This document shows, piece by piece, positions 48,884 through 58,964 of a stretch of DNA of 64,000 nucleotides. Within the stretch, counting starts at the first letter, position 1; every line of letters starts with the position of its first letter. Origin of the DNA: Pollutimonas sp963706785 (GTDB lineage Bacteria; Pseudomonadota; Gammaproteobacteria; Burkholderiales; Burkholderiaceae_B); NCBI GenBank assembly GCA_963706785.1, contig CAVPNJ010000007.1, positions 1 to 64,000 on the forward strand, given 5' to 3'. The position numbers were made by a program, and so were the translations under genes. The notes under the pieces were generated by a model. It was given only the letters and a program-made list of their open reading frames with translations, ran no database searches and was not told where the DNA came from.

Positions 48884-49315
48884 TTAAACCCCTTCAACCG
48901 TAATGCCCATGCTGCGGGCGCTGCCAGCAACCGTACGTACGGCTGCGTCGAGATCGGCGGCCGTCAGATCGGGGGCTTTGGTTTTGGCAATTTCTTCAGC
49001 CTGGGCACGCGTCAGAACGCCTACCTTATCCTGGTTCGGGCGAGCCGAGCCTTTCTGCAAACCAATGGCCTTTTTGATCAGGACAGTGGCAGGCGGCGTC
49101 TTCATGATGAAGGTGAAGCTCTTGTCTGCGTAAGCGGTAATAACCACTGGAATTGGCAAACCCGGCTCCAGGCCTTGGGTTTTGGCGTTGAACGCCTTGC
49201 AGAATTCCATGATGTTCAGACCGCGCTGACCCAGCGCCGGACCGATTGGGGGTGAGGGGTTAGCCTTACCAGCTGGTACTTGCAGCTTGATAAAGCCGAC
49301 GATTTTCTTCGCCAT
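48884..49315 (-). CDS. rplK: 50S ribosomal protein L11
   Basis: L11 forms the base of the factor-binding region and senses stalled tRNA for RelA. It has 143 residues. IKLQVPAGKANPSPPIGPALGQRGLNIMEFCKAFN is the N-terminal signature and the C-terminus has RSMGITVEGV. It precedes rplA and follows nusG. Confidence 0.98.
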   Translation of the reverse strand: MAKKIVGFIKLQVPAGKANPSPPIGPALGQRGLNIMEFCKAFNAKTQGLEPGLPIPVVITAYADKSFTFIMKTPPATVLIKKAIGLQKGSARPNQDKVGVLTRAQAEEIAKTKAPDLTAADLDAAVRTVAGSARSMGITVEGV

Positions 49316-49385
49316 GCTTAGCTCCTTGCGGGTTCAATCACCAGTCGTCGAATAAGCGCGACCGGCTCCCCGGGGTTCAAAAAAT

Positions 49386-49919
49386 TCAGGTTTTTTCGAC
49401 CTGACCAAAATCCAATTCAACTGGTGTCGCACGTCCGAAAATTGTGACGGACACACGCACCTTGCTTTTCTCGTAGTTGACGTCTTCGACATTGCCGTTG
49501 AAATCAGCGAACGGGCCTTCTTTGACTCGGACCATTTCGCCGACTTCAAATAGGACTTTAGGCTTGGGTTTCTCGACGCCCTCTTCCATTTGCGAAAGAA
49601 TTTTTTCGACTTCGCGGTCGGAGATAGGCGCGGGACGATTACCAGAACCGCCCAAGAAACCGGTAACCCGATTTGTGTTCTTTACCAAGTGCCAGGTTTC
49701 GTCGGTGAGATCCATCTCGACCAATACGTAACCGGGAAAAATACGTCGTTCAGTAATGGACTTCTTGCCGCCCTTTACCTCGAGAACTTCTTCTGACGGA
49801 ACCAGAATCCGCCCAAATGATGTTTCCAGTCCAGCACGCTCGATGCGCTCGACCAGTGCCTTGTGTACACTTTTTTCCATCCCGGAATAAACGTGTACGA
49901 CATACCAACGCTTGCTCAT
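49386..49919 (-). CDS. nusG: transcription termination/antitermination factor NusG
   Basis: NusG binds RNA polymerase and couples it to Rho or the ribosome. It has 177 residues. The N-terminal NGN domain has KRWYVVHVYSGMEKSVHKAL, and RIFPGYVLVEMDLTDETWHLVKNTNRVTGFLGG is followed by the KOW domain VGEMVRVKEGPFADFNGNVEDVN. It lies ten bases after secE. Confidence 0.98.
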   Translation of the reverse strand: MSKRWYVVHVYSGMEKSVHKALVERIERAGLETSFGRILVPSEEVLEVKGGKKSITERRIFPGYVLVEMDLTDETWHLVKNTNRVTGFLGGSGNRPAPISDREVEKILSQMEEGVEKPKPKVLFEVGEMVRVKEGPFADFNGNVEDVNYEKSKVRVSVTIFGRATPVELDFGQVEKT

Positions 49920-49928
49920 GTGTGCCCT

Positions 49929-50309
49929 TTATTTCCAGCCTAGAAGCAGGCCGTATATGACCCGCTCAAGACCTTTGTCGACGATCCACAACAAGATACC
50001 CATGACCACGACGAACACAAAAACGATGCCCGTCATTTGCGTGGTTTCTTTACGGGTCGGCCAGACAACACGCTTGACTTCGTTATAGGAGTCGCGAGCG
50101 AAACTGATGGTGCGACGTCCGGGTTCGCTGAACCAGGCAATGACGGCGGCGATGACGAGGCTTGCGAGAAACACCCCGACGCGTGCTACACCGGGCTGAC
50201 CTTCGAGCATCGAGTAGCCGACAATGCCGGCCACGATAACAAGCACCGCCAGACCCAGCTTGATGCGATCTGTGGTACTGGTAACGGTTACTATGTTGCT
50301 ATTCGACAT
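49929..50309 (-). CDS. secE: preprotein translocase subunit SecE
   Basis: SecE is the small clamp subunit of the SecYEG channel. It has 126 residues with three hydrophobic segments (about residues 16-33, 44-61 and 92-115). The essential conserved part RTISFARDSYNEVKRVVWPTRKETTQMT lies between the second and third. It is in the usual place between tRNA-Trp and nusG. Confidence 0.96.
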   Translation of the reverse strand: MSNSNIVTVTSTTDRIKLGLAVLVIVAGIVGYSMLEGQPGVARVGVFLASLVIAAVIAWFSEPGRRTISFARDSYNEVKRVVWPTRKETTQMTGIVFVFVVVMGILLWIVDKGLERVIYGLLLGWK

Positions 50310-50358
50310 ATTCCGGCGAGTGGCGCCGCGATTTGCGGCTGCGATGAAACTAATTGTG

Positions 50359-50434
50359 TGGCAGGGGCAGTAGGAATCGAACCTACAACCTTCGGTTTTG
50401 GAGACCGACGCTCTGCCAATTGAGCTATGCCCCT
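50359..50434 (-). tRNA. trnW: tRNA-Trp (CCA)
   Basis: The minus strand starts AGGGGCATAGCTCAATTGG, folds into a full cloverleaf with anticodon CCA (CTCCAAAA), has the TTCGATTCC T-loop and an encoded 3' CCA. It is 76 bases. It lies just upstream of secE, as in most betaproteobacteria. Confidence 0.97.
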
Positions 50435-50442
50435 AGACCCCG

Positions 50443-50477
50443 AAAGGTGGTGAACCAAATCTGGCCCCACCACCTTT
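50443..50477 (-). terminator. stem-loop between tufB and tRNA-Trp
   Basis: Arms AAAGGTGGTG and CACCACCTTT enclose a 15-base loop, with only three Ts following on the minus strand. It lies between the tufB stop and the tRNA. It may be a weak terminator or a processing hairpin. Confidence 0.45.
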
Positions 50478-50531
50478 TAACACTTTAGGCGGAGCAGCCT
50501 TTTGGGCTTGTCCACCATACAACTTTACTGC

Positions 50532-51722
<1,191 letters not shown>

Positions 51723-51765
51723 GGCTGACTCCTGACTATGGAATAAAGCTATCAATAAAAATATT

Positions 51766-51840
<75 letters not shown>

Positions 51841-51891
51841 AGCTACTTTGTTGCTATCTGGCGTCTCCGCCAGAAATCAAAAAATCTTAAC

Positions 51892-51965
51892 TGGAGCGGG
51901 TGAAGGGAATCGAACCCTCGTCATAAGCTTGGAAGGCTTCTGCTCTACCATTGAGCTACACCCGC
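51892..51965 (-). tRNA. trnG: tRNA-Gly (TCC)
   Basis: The minus strand begins GCGGGTGTAGCTCAATGG, with anticodon TCC in CTTCCAAG, T-loop TTCGATTCC and an encoded CCA. It is 74 bases. The acceptor stem GCGGGTG/CACCCGC is perfect. Confidence 0.97.
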
Positions 51966-52148
51966 GAGGGGATTCAATCCACCTGATTGCCCGTGGCCGG
52001 AGCACTAATCAACAACCACAAGCTGGTACAACCTTTCTGCAAACGCCGCTGCGATCAATAAATTCGATCTAGCGGCAGCGTTTTTAAATATATCTGTACT
52101 GATTTTCCTTGCACACATCGATAGAGACACTTGCAGGAAAAAAGCTTT

Positions 52149-52235
52149 TGGTGGTGGGAGTTGGATTCGAACCAACGTAGACGCAAGGTCAACAGATTTA
52201 CAGTCTGCCCCCTTTAACCACTCGGGCATCCCACC
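52149..52235 (-). tRNA. trnY: tRNA-Tyr (GTA)
   Basis: This class II tRNA of 87 bases has a long variable arm. The minus strand begins GGTGGGATGCCCGAGTGG, with anticodon GTA in CTGTAAATC, T-loop TTCGAATCC and an encoded CCA. It heads the Tyr-Gly-Thr-tufB-Trp cluster. Confidence 0.97.
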
Positions 52236-52343
52236 AAAAGCGAACTCCGAATTATGCAGGCTTCTAAAAGCTTTGTCAAACGACTTGGGACAAAAAGCCA
52301 TGTATTTCGCAAAAATTTTCGGCAGAATCGTCGGAAAGCCGGT

Positions 52344-53267
52344 TTAGCCCTCGAGAACCCCCGATAACCCCTGGCGCTCGAGCAAAGAATTGAGGTGCTC
52401 CCAGCCGTGAAAATCTATCAGCAGCTGTCCGCGGTTCTTTGCACCGACTTTTAGCGTGACTCGTGTACCCAAATGGTCAGACAGGGCTTCTTCCATCCGT
52501 TTAACGTCGCCAGACTGCCCCACCGACTTGCGAACTGGCTTATTCAACAGTTCTTCAGCCTCGCGGAGGCTACGCCCCACCAGCTTTTCGGTTTCACGAA
52601 CGGAAAGCCTTTTAGCAATGACTTCGTTCGCCAGCAATATTTGTGTCGCCGCATCGGTGGCAAGCAAAGCACGCGCGTGGCCCATATCAATATCGCCCGC
52701 CAGCAACATAGTCTGTACTGCTGTGCTTAGGTTTAACAGGCGCATCAAATTGCTTGTTGCGGAACGCGAGCGACCGATTGCCTGCGCGGCCTGTTCGTGC
52801 GTCAGCCCAAATTCGTCGAGCAGTCGGCGAACGCCATGAGCTTCTTCGAGGGGATTCAGGTCTTCACGCTGAATATTCTCGATAAGGGCCATAACGGCCG
52901 CGCTTTCGTCGGCAACCTCGCGGACCAACACGGGCACTTCGGCCAGGCCCGCTAATTGCGCGGCACGGAAACGACGTTCGCCCGCAATAATTTCGTACTT
53001 TCCGTCGTCTTTGCCATCAAGCGGACGCACTAGAATCGGTTGCATGATGCCCTGATTCCGGATGGACTCGGCGAGTTCGTTTAGTGCTCCTTCATCCATA
53101 CGAGTGCGAGGTTGATATTTCCCAGCCCGCATGAGCTCTATTTTCAAGACTGACGGTAGGCGGGGAGCGTCGGCATCCGGCCTGCCGAAGGTCTCGATGG
53201 CGGGCGCGTCTTCACCTAAAAGGGCGTCTAGTCCGCGGCCCAGGCCTTTGGGTTTTTTGGTTGCCAT
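52344..53267 (-). CDS. parB: chromosome partitioning protein ParB
   Basis: ParB is a CTP-dependent clamp that loads at parS and organises the origin region. It has 307 residues. The N-terminal basic motif KKPKGLGRGLDALLGED is typical of chromosomal ParB. The CTPase motif includes YEIIAGERRFRAAQLAG, and the HTH is EFGLTHEQAAQAIGRSRSATSN. Four matching parS palindromes lie at 56757-58122. It is 24 bases downstream of parA. Confidence 0.97.
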   Translation of the reverse strand: MATKKPKGLGRGLDALLGEDAPAIETFGRPDADAPRLPSVLKIELMRAGKYQPRTRMDEGALNELAESIRNQGIMQPILVRPLDGKDDGKYEIIAGERRFRAAQLAGLAEVPVLVREVADESAAVMALIENIQREDLNPLEEAHGVRRLLDEFGLTHEQAAQAIGRSRSATSNLMRLLNLSTAVQTMLLAGDIDMGHARALLATDAATQILLANEVIAKRLSVRETEKLVGRSLREAEELLNKPVRKSVGQSGDVKRMEEALSDHLGTRVTLKVGAKNRGQLLIDFHGWEHLNSLLERQGLSGVLEG

Positions 53268-53291
53268 TGTGTTTTCCTTTGCTTGATTCGT

Positions 53292-54116
53292 TTATCCGCG
53301 CGGACGCGCTAGCTCACGCAAGGCGTCTTTCTTTACACGCTTAATGAGTTCATTGCCGAACTCGATATAGGCTTTTGCGCCGCGCGAGTTCTTGTCGTAG
53401 ACGATACCGGGCAAGCCATGGCTAGGCGCCTCGGCAAGACGAACGTTACGCGGCACGATAGCTTTGAACACCTTATCGCCGAAGTGGGTTTCGATCTGGG
53501 CCGACACCTGTTGTTGCAAGGTCACTCGGGCATCGAACATTACCCTGAGCAGGCCTATCAATTGCAATTCGGGATTGATGTTTCTGTGCACCCGTTTTAC
53601 GGTATTGACCAGATCGGACAAACCCTCGAGAGCGAAATATTCGCACTGCATGGGGATGATCACCCCATGCGCCGACGCCAGGCCGTTCAATGTCAGGAGC
53701 GATAAGGTCGGTGGGCAATCGATAAGAACGAAATCGTACTCGGGCAGAATGTGTGCAATCGCCCGTTTCAGCTGCCGCTCCCGTTCATCCATCTGAATCA
53801 GGTCGATCTCGGCACCCGAGAGCTCGCGATTGGCGGGTAGAACGTCATAGCCGCCAGCTTCGGATCGCTGCCGCGCCTGAGCTATCGTAGCGTCTCCTAT
53901 GAGTACTTGGTAAAGGTTCTGCTCGACCTTATTCTTGTCGATGCCGCTACCCATGGTTGCATTACCCTGCGGGTCAAGATCTATCAGCAGAACCCGCTTG
54001 CGTTTGCTGGCCAATGCAGCAGCCAGGTTGATGGCCGTGGTGGTTTTCCCAACCCCCCCCTTCTGGTTCGCGATACAAAATACATTGGCGACGGTCATGG
54101 AGGTATTGTTATTCAT
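53292..54116 (-). CDS. parA: chromosome partitioning ATPase ParA
   Basis: This Walker-type ATPase acts with ParB in origin segregation. It has 274 residues. The deviant Walker A is in CIANQKGGVGKTTTAINLAA near residue 13, and LIDLDPQGNATMGSG and VLIDCPPTLSLLTLNGL follow. The ATG at 54116 has AAGGA about six bases upstream and overlaps the rsmG stop. Another ATG, six codons on, is an alternative. The absence of an N-terminal HTH marks the chromosomal type. Confidence 0.96.
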   Translation of the reverse strand: MNNNTSMTVANVFCIANQKGGVGKTTTAINLAAALASKRKRVLLIDLDPQGNATMGSGIDKNKVEQNLYQVLIGDATIAQARQRSEAGGYDVLPANRELSGAEIDLIQMDERERQLKRAIAHILPEYDFVLIDCPPTLSLLTLNGLASAHGVIIPMQCEYFALEGLSDLVNTVKRVHRNINPELQLIGLLRVMFDARVTLQQQVSAQIETHFGDKVFKAIVPRNVRLAEAPSHGLPGIVYDKNSRGAKAYIEFGNELIKRVKKDALRELARPRG

Positions 54117-54787
54117 AAGGTTCCTTGGCGGCTTAACCATACGAGGCAGCGCTGGGCATTCAGTTCAGGGACAAGCAGTGTTTGGAAACGACTCTGGCGC
54201 CAGACTGTCTGTTGTTCTAGAGCATCGATTTCATCTCGCGGTTCACGGCCTTTCATGGCCAGCAAATGTCCGCTTTCTGCGACATGCATGCCTGCCAGCG
54301 TGGCAAAATCTGCCAACGAAGCGAAAGCGCGTGAAACAACGATATCGGCATTAAAAGATGGCAGCGCTTCTACTCTGGCATGAACCGCGTTCAGATTGGG
54401 CAGACGCAATACGCTTGCCATCTGACGTACAAACGCCATTTTCTTCTCGACAGCATCCACGCAGAAGATTTCCCATTCGGGCTGCATGATAGCCAAAACT
54501 ATTCCCGGTAAACCCGCACCGGACCCAACGTCCACGATACGGCGGCTTCGAGCTGTTGTTTTATCCAGTTCTGTTACAATTGGTTTCACTACCGAAAGAC
54601 TGTCGAACAAATGATGTACCAGCATTTGTTCGGGTTCACGCAAAGCAGTCAAATTATAGGTTCGATTCCAACGCTGCAGCTGGGAAATATACGAAAGCAA
54701 TGTGTCGCTTTGGCCCGGCGCGAGATTTACACTCAGCGCCAAAGCAGCATCGTCAAGGCGTTGCTGGTAGTCTGTGTTGTTGCCCAT
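54113..54787 (-). CDS. rsmG: 16S rRNA (guanine(527)-N7)-methyltransferase
   Basis: It methylates G527 of 16S rRNA, and loss gives low-level streptomycin resistance in other bacteria. It has 224 residues. The SAM site is VDVGSGAGLPGIVLAIMQPEW and a second motif is VDAVEKKMAFVRQMASVL. Its start overlaps the mnmG stop (TAATG) and its end overlaps the parA start, giving tight coupling across the four genes. Confidence 0.95.
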   Translation of the reverse strand: MGNNTDYQQRLDDAALALSVNLAPGQSDTLLSYISQLQRWNRTYNLTALREPEQMLVHHLFDSLSVVKPIVTELDKTTARSRRIVDVGSGAGLPGIVLAIMQPEWEIFCVDAVEKKMAFVRQMASVLRLPNLNAVHARVEALPSFNADIVVSRAFASLADFATLAGMHVAESGHLLAMKGREPRDEIDALEQQTVWRQSRFQTLLVPELNAQRCLVWLSRQGTL

Positions 54788-56703
54788 TACGCCGCTTTCT
54801 TGCCGTATTGCATGCGTTTGATGTGTATCAGCAGCAAGGATATCGCCGCAGGAGTGATTCCCGACATTCTGCTGGCCTGCCCTATCGTTTCAGGTCGGCT
54901 AACCTTCAGGCGTTGACGCACTTCAATTGACATACTAGCAATGGAATCATAATCAATATCGGGCGGAATTAGCTGGGACTCCTGGGCCGCCTGTTTCTCG
55001 ACTTCCTCTTGTTGCTTTGCAACATAACCAGCATACTTGACCTGGATTTCGACCTGTTCGGCCGCCGCTACGTCTGCAAGCCCCGGCCCGGCGACAAGCG
55101 TCCCGTCTTCTTTCCGTAAATCCATCAGTGCTTGATATGAAACCTGCGGACGTTTCAACAGGTCAAGTAGCGAGTATTCTCGCTCGATCTGCTTTCCCAA
55201 TAATTCTTCTGCAGTGTGCAGTGCCAGTGTCCGAGGATTGATCCAATTGTTTCTTAGGCGCTCGAGCTCGCTTTCTACCAAGTCACGCTTCCGGTTGAAC
55301 ATATCCCATCGGGCGTCGTCCACGAGCCCTATTCGGCGACCTTCTTCGGTCAAGCGCATGTCTGCGTTGTCTTCACGCAGGCTTAGACGGTACTCGGCTC
55401 TGGACGTAAACATACGATAGGGTTCGGTGACACCGCTGGTTATCAGATCGTCGACCAGGACACCGAGATAGGCCTGGTTTCGTTTTGGGCACCAACCCTC
55501 TTGACCCTTAGCTTGCAAGGCGGCGTTGATTCCTGCCAATAAGCCCTGAGCGGCGGCTTCTTCATAGCCAGTTGTGCCATTGATTTGGCCTGCAAAAAAC
55601 AAGCCGTTAATAGCGCGCGTTTCCAGTGTTGCCTTCAGTTCGCGTGGATCGAAGTAATCGTACTCGATCGCATATCCGGGTCGCATAATGATGGCGTTCT
55701 CCAGCCCAGGCAGAGTCCGGACCAATGCCAGTTGAATATCGAACGGCAAGCTGGTCGATACGCCATTAGGGTAAATTTCCTGAGTAGTGAGGCCTTCGGG
55801 CTCAAGAAATATTTGATGGCTGGGTTTATCGGCGAATCGATGAATTTTGTCTTCAATGGAGGGGCAATAGCGCGGCCCTATACCCTCGATTGTTCCGCTA
55901 TCGCTATACATGGGTGAGCGGTCCAAACCGGATCGCACTATATCGTGCGTTCGCTCGTTGGTATGCGTGATCCAGCATGGCAACTGCTCGGGATGCATGT
56001 CCGGCGATCCCATATACGAGAACACCGGCAATGGATCACTATCACCGCCCTGCACTTCTGTCTTTGAGAAATCGATACTGCGGGCATCGATGCGCGGAGG
56101 CGTTCCAGTTTTCAGTCTACCTTGCGGAAGTTTAAGTTCTTTCAGTCTTTGGCCAAGTGAAATTGATGGTGGATCGCCTGCTCGTCCTGCCGAATAATGA
56201 TCGAGTCCCACGTGAATCAATCCGTTCAAGAATGTACCAGCGGTTAGGACCACACTTTTAGCCCTGAATTTCAGTCCGATTTGCGTGACGGCGCCAACTA
56301 CCCGATCCCCCTCCAGCATAAGATCATCAACTGCTTGCTGAAAGATCATGAGGTTCGGCTGATTTTGCAGGGCAGTACGAATTGCGCGACGATACAGGGA
56401 GCGGTCGGCTTGGGCACGTGTGGCTCGTACGGCAGGGCCTTTGGAACGATTCAATATACGGAACTGGATACCAGCGAGATCGGTAGCGTAGGCCATGATT
56501 CCGCCTAGGGCATCGATTTCTTTAACGAGGTGTCCCTTGCCGATCCCACCTATTGAGGGATTGCAGGACATCTGGCCAAGCGTTTCCATATTATGGGTAA
56601 GCAAAAGCGTGGAAGCCCCGCTTCGCGCCGCCGCTAGGGCAGCCTCGGTACCGGCGTGGCCGCCACCGACCACAATCACATCGAATTCGTCTGGATAAAT
56701 CAT
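54787..56703 (-). CDS. mnmG: tRNA uridine-5-carboxymethylaminomethyl modification enzyme MnmG (GidA)
   Basis: With MnmE it modifies the wobble uridine of tRNAs. It has 638 residues. The FAD-binding start is DVIVVGGGHAGTEAALAAARSG, followed by MSCNPSIGGIGKGHLVKEIDALGG. Another conserved stretch is LPCWITHTNERTH, with the catalytic-type Cys. The C-terminal helical domain is present. It is the first gene of the leftward mnmG-rsmG-parAB operon, next to the proposed origin, as in Bordetella. Confidence 0.98.
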   Translation of the reverse strand: MIYPDEFDVIVVGGGHAGTEAALAAARSGASTLLLTHNMETLGQMSCNPSIGGIGKGHLVKEIDALGGIMAYATDLAGIQFRILNRSKGPAVRATRAQADRSLYRRAIRTALQNQPNLMIFQQAVDDLMLEGDRVVGAVTQIGLKFRAKSVVLTAGTFLNGLIHVGLDHYSAGRAGDPPSISLGQRLKELKLPQGRLKTGTPPRIDARSIDFSKTEVQGGDSDPLPVFSYMGSPDMHPEQLPCWITHTNERTHDIVRSGLDRSPMYSDSGTIEGIGPRYCPSIEDKIHRFADKPSHQIFLEPEGLTTQEIYPNGVSTSLPFDIQLALVRTLPGLENAIIMRPGYAIEYDYFDPRELKATLETRAINGLFFAGQINGTTGYEEAAAQGLLAGINAALQAKGQEGWCPKRNQAYLGVLVDDLITSGVTEPYRMFTSRAEYRLSLREDNADMRLTEEGRRIGLVDDARWDMFNRKRDLVESELERLRNNWINPRTLALHTAEELLGKQIEREYSLLDLLKRPQVSYQALMDLRKEDGTLVAGPGLADVAAAEQVEIQVKYAGYVAKQQEEVEKQAAQESQLIPPDIDYDSIASMSIEVRQRLKVSRPETIGQASRMSGITPAAISLLLIHIKRMQYGKKAA

Positions 56704-56756
56704 TGTTCGCTCAAGCGAGGAATACTTAACCTATTATTATACTGTGCGTGCGATCA

Positions 56757-56772
56757 GGTTTCACGTGAAACA
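56757..56772. promoter_or_regulatory. parS site 1
   Basis: GGTTTCACGTGAAACA matches the 16-base parS palindrome TGTTTCACGTGAAACA at all but the first base. It lies 54 bases upstream of the mnmG start and is a predicted ParB loading site. Confidence 0.88.
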
Positions 56773-56794
56773 TAAACAATTACGTATTACCCAC

Positions 56795-56810
56795 TGTTTC
56801 ACGTGAAACA
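56795..56810. promoter_or_regulatory. parS site 2
   Basis: TGTTTCACGTGAAACA is a perfect 16-base parS palindrome, 38 bases from site 1. Confidence 0.95.
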
Positions 56811-56857
56811 CAAGGCTGTATGAAACCTGAAGTTGGGGAAGGTCGTACCGGTCCGGC

Positions 56858-56873
56858 TGTTTCACGTGAAACA
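56858..56873. promoter_or_regulatory. parS site 3
   Basis: TGTTTCACGTGAAACA is a perfect parS palindrome, 63 bases from site 2 in the mnmG upstream cluster. Confidence 0.95.
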
Positions 56874-57313
56874 GAAGACGCAAGAGCCCACACGCCTAAG
56901 GGACTATAGGTGTCGTACTGCACTAAGTGCGCCCTTTGGAAAAGAAGGTATCAACATAGTGCCCTTCAGCCGCTATAGGGTGGATGGGTTTATGGCCGAT
57001 GAAACGACGGCGCATTACAAGTGAAATAGCAAAAAGCGTTATGCAGATGTGTCGACGGTATGTGAGTTGCAACTGCAATAGTTTTAACGTCCAGCGATCT
57101 TAGTGTTTTCACGGTCACGGTAACCTCAAATTAGGCTTTTAAGGTGCACGGTAGATTTCTTCAAATGATTTGATCTCTAAATACTGGGGAGGCTTTTTTT
57201 TATAACGGGTGGCTGTAGGCGAGGCCGGACGGGCTCGATGCGTTGCGGTCATGGCTACGCCATGACTACCCGCGTCAACGCTTCGGCTTGGGGCGGCCGC
57301 CGAACTCACGGCA

Positions 57314-57336
57314 ACGGACAGCCCCCGGCTGTCCGT
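57314..57336. repeat. 10-bp perfect inverted repeat
   Basis: ACGGACAGCC and GGCTGTCCGT flank CCC inside the GC-rich island. No T-run follows on either side. It may be a hairpin remnant of a lost gene's terminator or a protein-binding palindrome. Confidence 0.6.
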
Positions 57337-58106
57337 AAGCGCGCCGTTCAAACATGCGCGGCCTTGTACCCCCAATCCAAACCATTGCCACGGCGCACGC
57401 AAACCTCGCTCGCCCGGCCCCACCTACAGCCACCTTGGCGTCCACGGCAGTTGATGGGTTTCACAAGGGACGTCAATGGCATTTTGATGATTCAACGGCA
57501 TGCCGAAAAGTCGAAACTCCAGGACAAGGAAGACATTCCGTTGCTTGAAGAGGCGTCCGATGTTCGGCACGGGCAGTTTGCCGCCACGTAGCCGTGGCAG
57601 TACAACTGCCCACGGGTCTGATTTCATAACTGTGGTGGTAGGAAATGCTAGTGTAGATACGCGGCAACAAGGTCAGATTCTTGTTCCTAAACGAGATGGG
57701 TCCACACTACGCTAATTGGCACGACGTCGCGCTTCCAACTACGGCAGTATCAATTTATATAAGGCCATGGCGTCACTTGTTTAGCTTGGGTATATGCGCC
57801 ACAAGTAGTAAAAGGCCGGTATTCGCCAAGCTCTATCTCAAGATCACTTCTGACTAGTTACGAAATGTAATAGAAGCGAAATTGTGCATGCCGTGTGAGA
57901 CCGGTCAGACCTATGGTACGAACAGCCTTCTATGATTAACACCGCTCGATGTATTAATTACGAAATTTGATTCGAATTGACTTGCTGGGAGGGCAAGGGA
58001 TTCGGCCGAACTATGCGGAAGGGGAGATAATGGCCTTGGAACAAAACGGATAATTACTTGCCGAGTCATCTATCCCTTTTCTATTGCCAGCCATTGGCCG
58101 TCAAGT

Positions 58107-58122
58107 TGTTCCACGTGAAACA
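58107..58122. promoter_or_regulatory. parS site 4
   Basis: TGTTCCACGTGAAACA differs from the perfect palindrome at one base but matches the wider parS consensus. It lies 1.2 kb from the other three, on the far side of the GC-rich island. Confidence 0.88.
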
Positions 58123-58240
58123 AGCACGAGCGATGGAAGAGAAACACCATGGCACCGACAAATAGCGCTGTCTTTTTGCAAAGCAGGGCGAATGCCAACA
58201 AAAAAAATAACTCTCTAGAAATCCGGGCTAACTTAAAGGC

Positions 58241-58249
58241 TGTGGATAA
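58241..58249 (-). promoter_or_regulatory. DnaA box
   Basis: TGTGGATAA is the complement of the consensus DnaA box TTATCCACA. It is followed by TCTGTGTAAAA and AGTGGACAAC, both degenerate matches. It is a third candidate DnaA region, 2.2 kb left of module A. Confidence 0.6.
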
Positions 58250-58380
58250 GTCTGTGTAAAACCTTTGCATAAATAGTGGACAACTTTATACTGTCTTGTT
58301 CCAGCCCAACTATATGCCGATGGGCCGCAGGTTCTTTGCACACGTCGATTCATCCTGGAAAACCTAGTGCTCAGCATGAC

Positions 58381-58410
58381 GAAAAACGCCCCGCAGTAGG
58401 CGAGGCGTTC
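58381..58410 (-). terminator. rho-independent terminator after cspA
   Basis: On the minus strand AACGCC..., an imperfect inner stem and ...GGCGTT are followed by TTTTC. It lies about 40 bases downstream of the cold-shock gene stop. Confidence 0.8.
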
Positions 58411-58449
58411 TGGATAAATGCCTTATGTTAGATATAAGGCTAAGCCTTA

Positions 58450-58656
58450 TTAAAGCGGACGAATCTCTGCTGCTTGGGGGCCTTTCGGACCGTCTGTCAC
58501 TTCGAACTCCACATCTTGGCCTTCGTTGAGGCTGCGATATCCGCGCCCTTCGATAGCGGAGAAATGGGCAAACACGTCAGTGCCGCCTTCGTCTGGAGTA
58601 ATAAAACCAAAGCCTTTCTCGGCGTTGAACCACTTAACTTTGCCCTTTTGAGCCAT
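58450..58656 (-). CDS. cspA: cold-shock domain protein
   Basis: This small single-stranded nucleic-acid-binding protein has 68 residues from the ATG at 58656. RNP1 is KGFGFITP and RNP2 VFAHFSAI, with KVKWFNAEKG at the N-terminus. The upstream frame extension has no similarity and is probably the 5' leader, which is often long in csp genes. It is divergent from the aminotransferase gene. Confidence 0.96.
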   Translation of the reverse strand: MAQKGKVKWFNAEKGFGFITPDEGGTDVFAHFSAIEGRGYRSLNEGQDVEFEVTDGPKGPQAAEIRPL

Positions 58657-58964
58657 GATGCATAGAGTCCTAAAAATGATCGAAAAAGCGATGAGTCGGG
58701 GACGTCGGGCCACGCAAGGTTTCACCACACTTAAGATCATAATTGCTTGAGTCTTAAACTAATGATTACTCGCCGCGGGACTTCCGTGCCGCTCGACTAC
58801 AACGTAGATACGAGCATAGCTATGGCTGGCCTATTTATCAATTACTTGTTTACCCCAATGTGGTATTTTTCCTGCAAACTGTATGCGAGCCTAAAGCGCA
58901 ATACACAGCTAGCGTTATTCATACATACAAACCTAATTAATCAACCTCAAAGTTATCGAAGAAT
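58657..58964. other. divergent promoter region between cspA and the aminotransferase gene
   Basis: The 308-base AT-rich spacer has no recognised gene. A 73-codon plus-strand frame at 58747 lacks support. The cspA 5' leader and promoters for both genes should be here. No confident promoter was assigned. Confidence 0.5.

Larger units (their letters stand above)
56704..58449. other. 1.75-kb noncoding origin-proximal region
   Basis: No reading frame here looks real. The region holds four parS sites, one DnaA-like box TGTGGATAA at 58241-58249, and a GC-rich stretch at about 57200-57620 that contrasts with AT-rich flanks. A 10-bp inverted repeat (ACGGACAGCC, 3-base loop, GGCTGTCCGT) sits at 57314-57336. 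The GC-rich part may be a decayed gene or a foreign fragment, but no family was recognised. Confidence 0.6.

Noticed and set aside
57139..57423. 94-codon minus-strand frame in the GC-rich island
   Set aside because: Low-complexity, Arg/Ser/Ala-rich translation typical of random GC-rich DNA. No domain recognised.
58070..58270. 66-codon minus-strand frame across parS site 4 and the DnaA box at 58241
   Set aside because: Its hydrophobic look comes from the T-rich DNA. It spans two regulatory sites and has no support.
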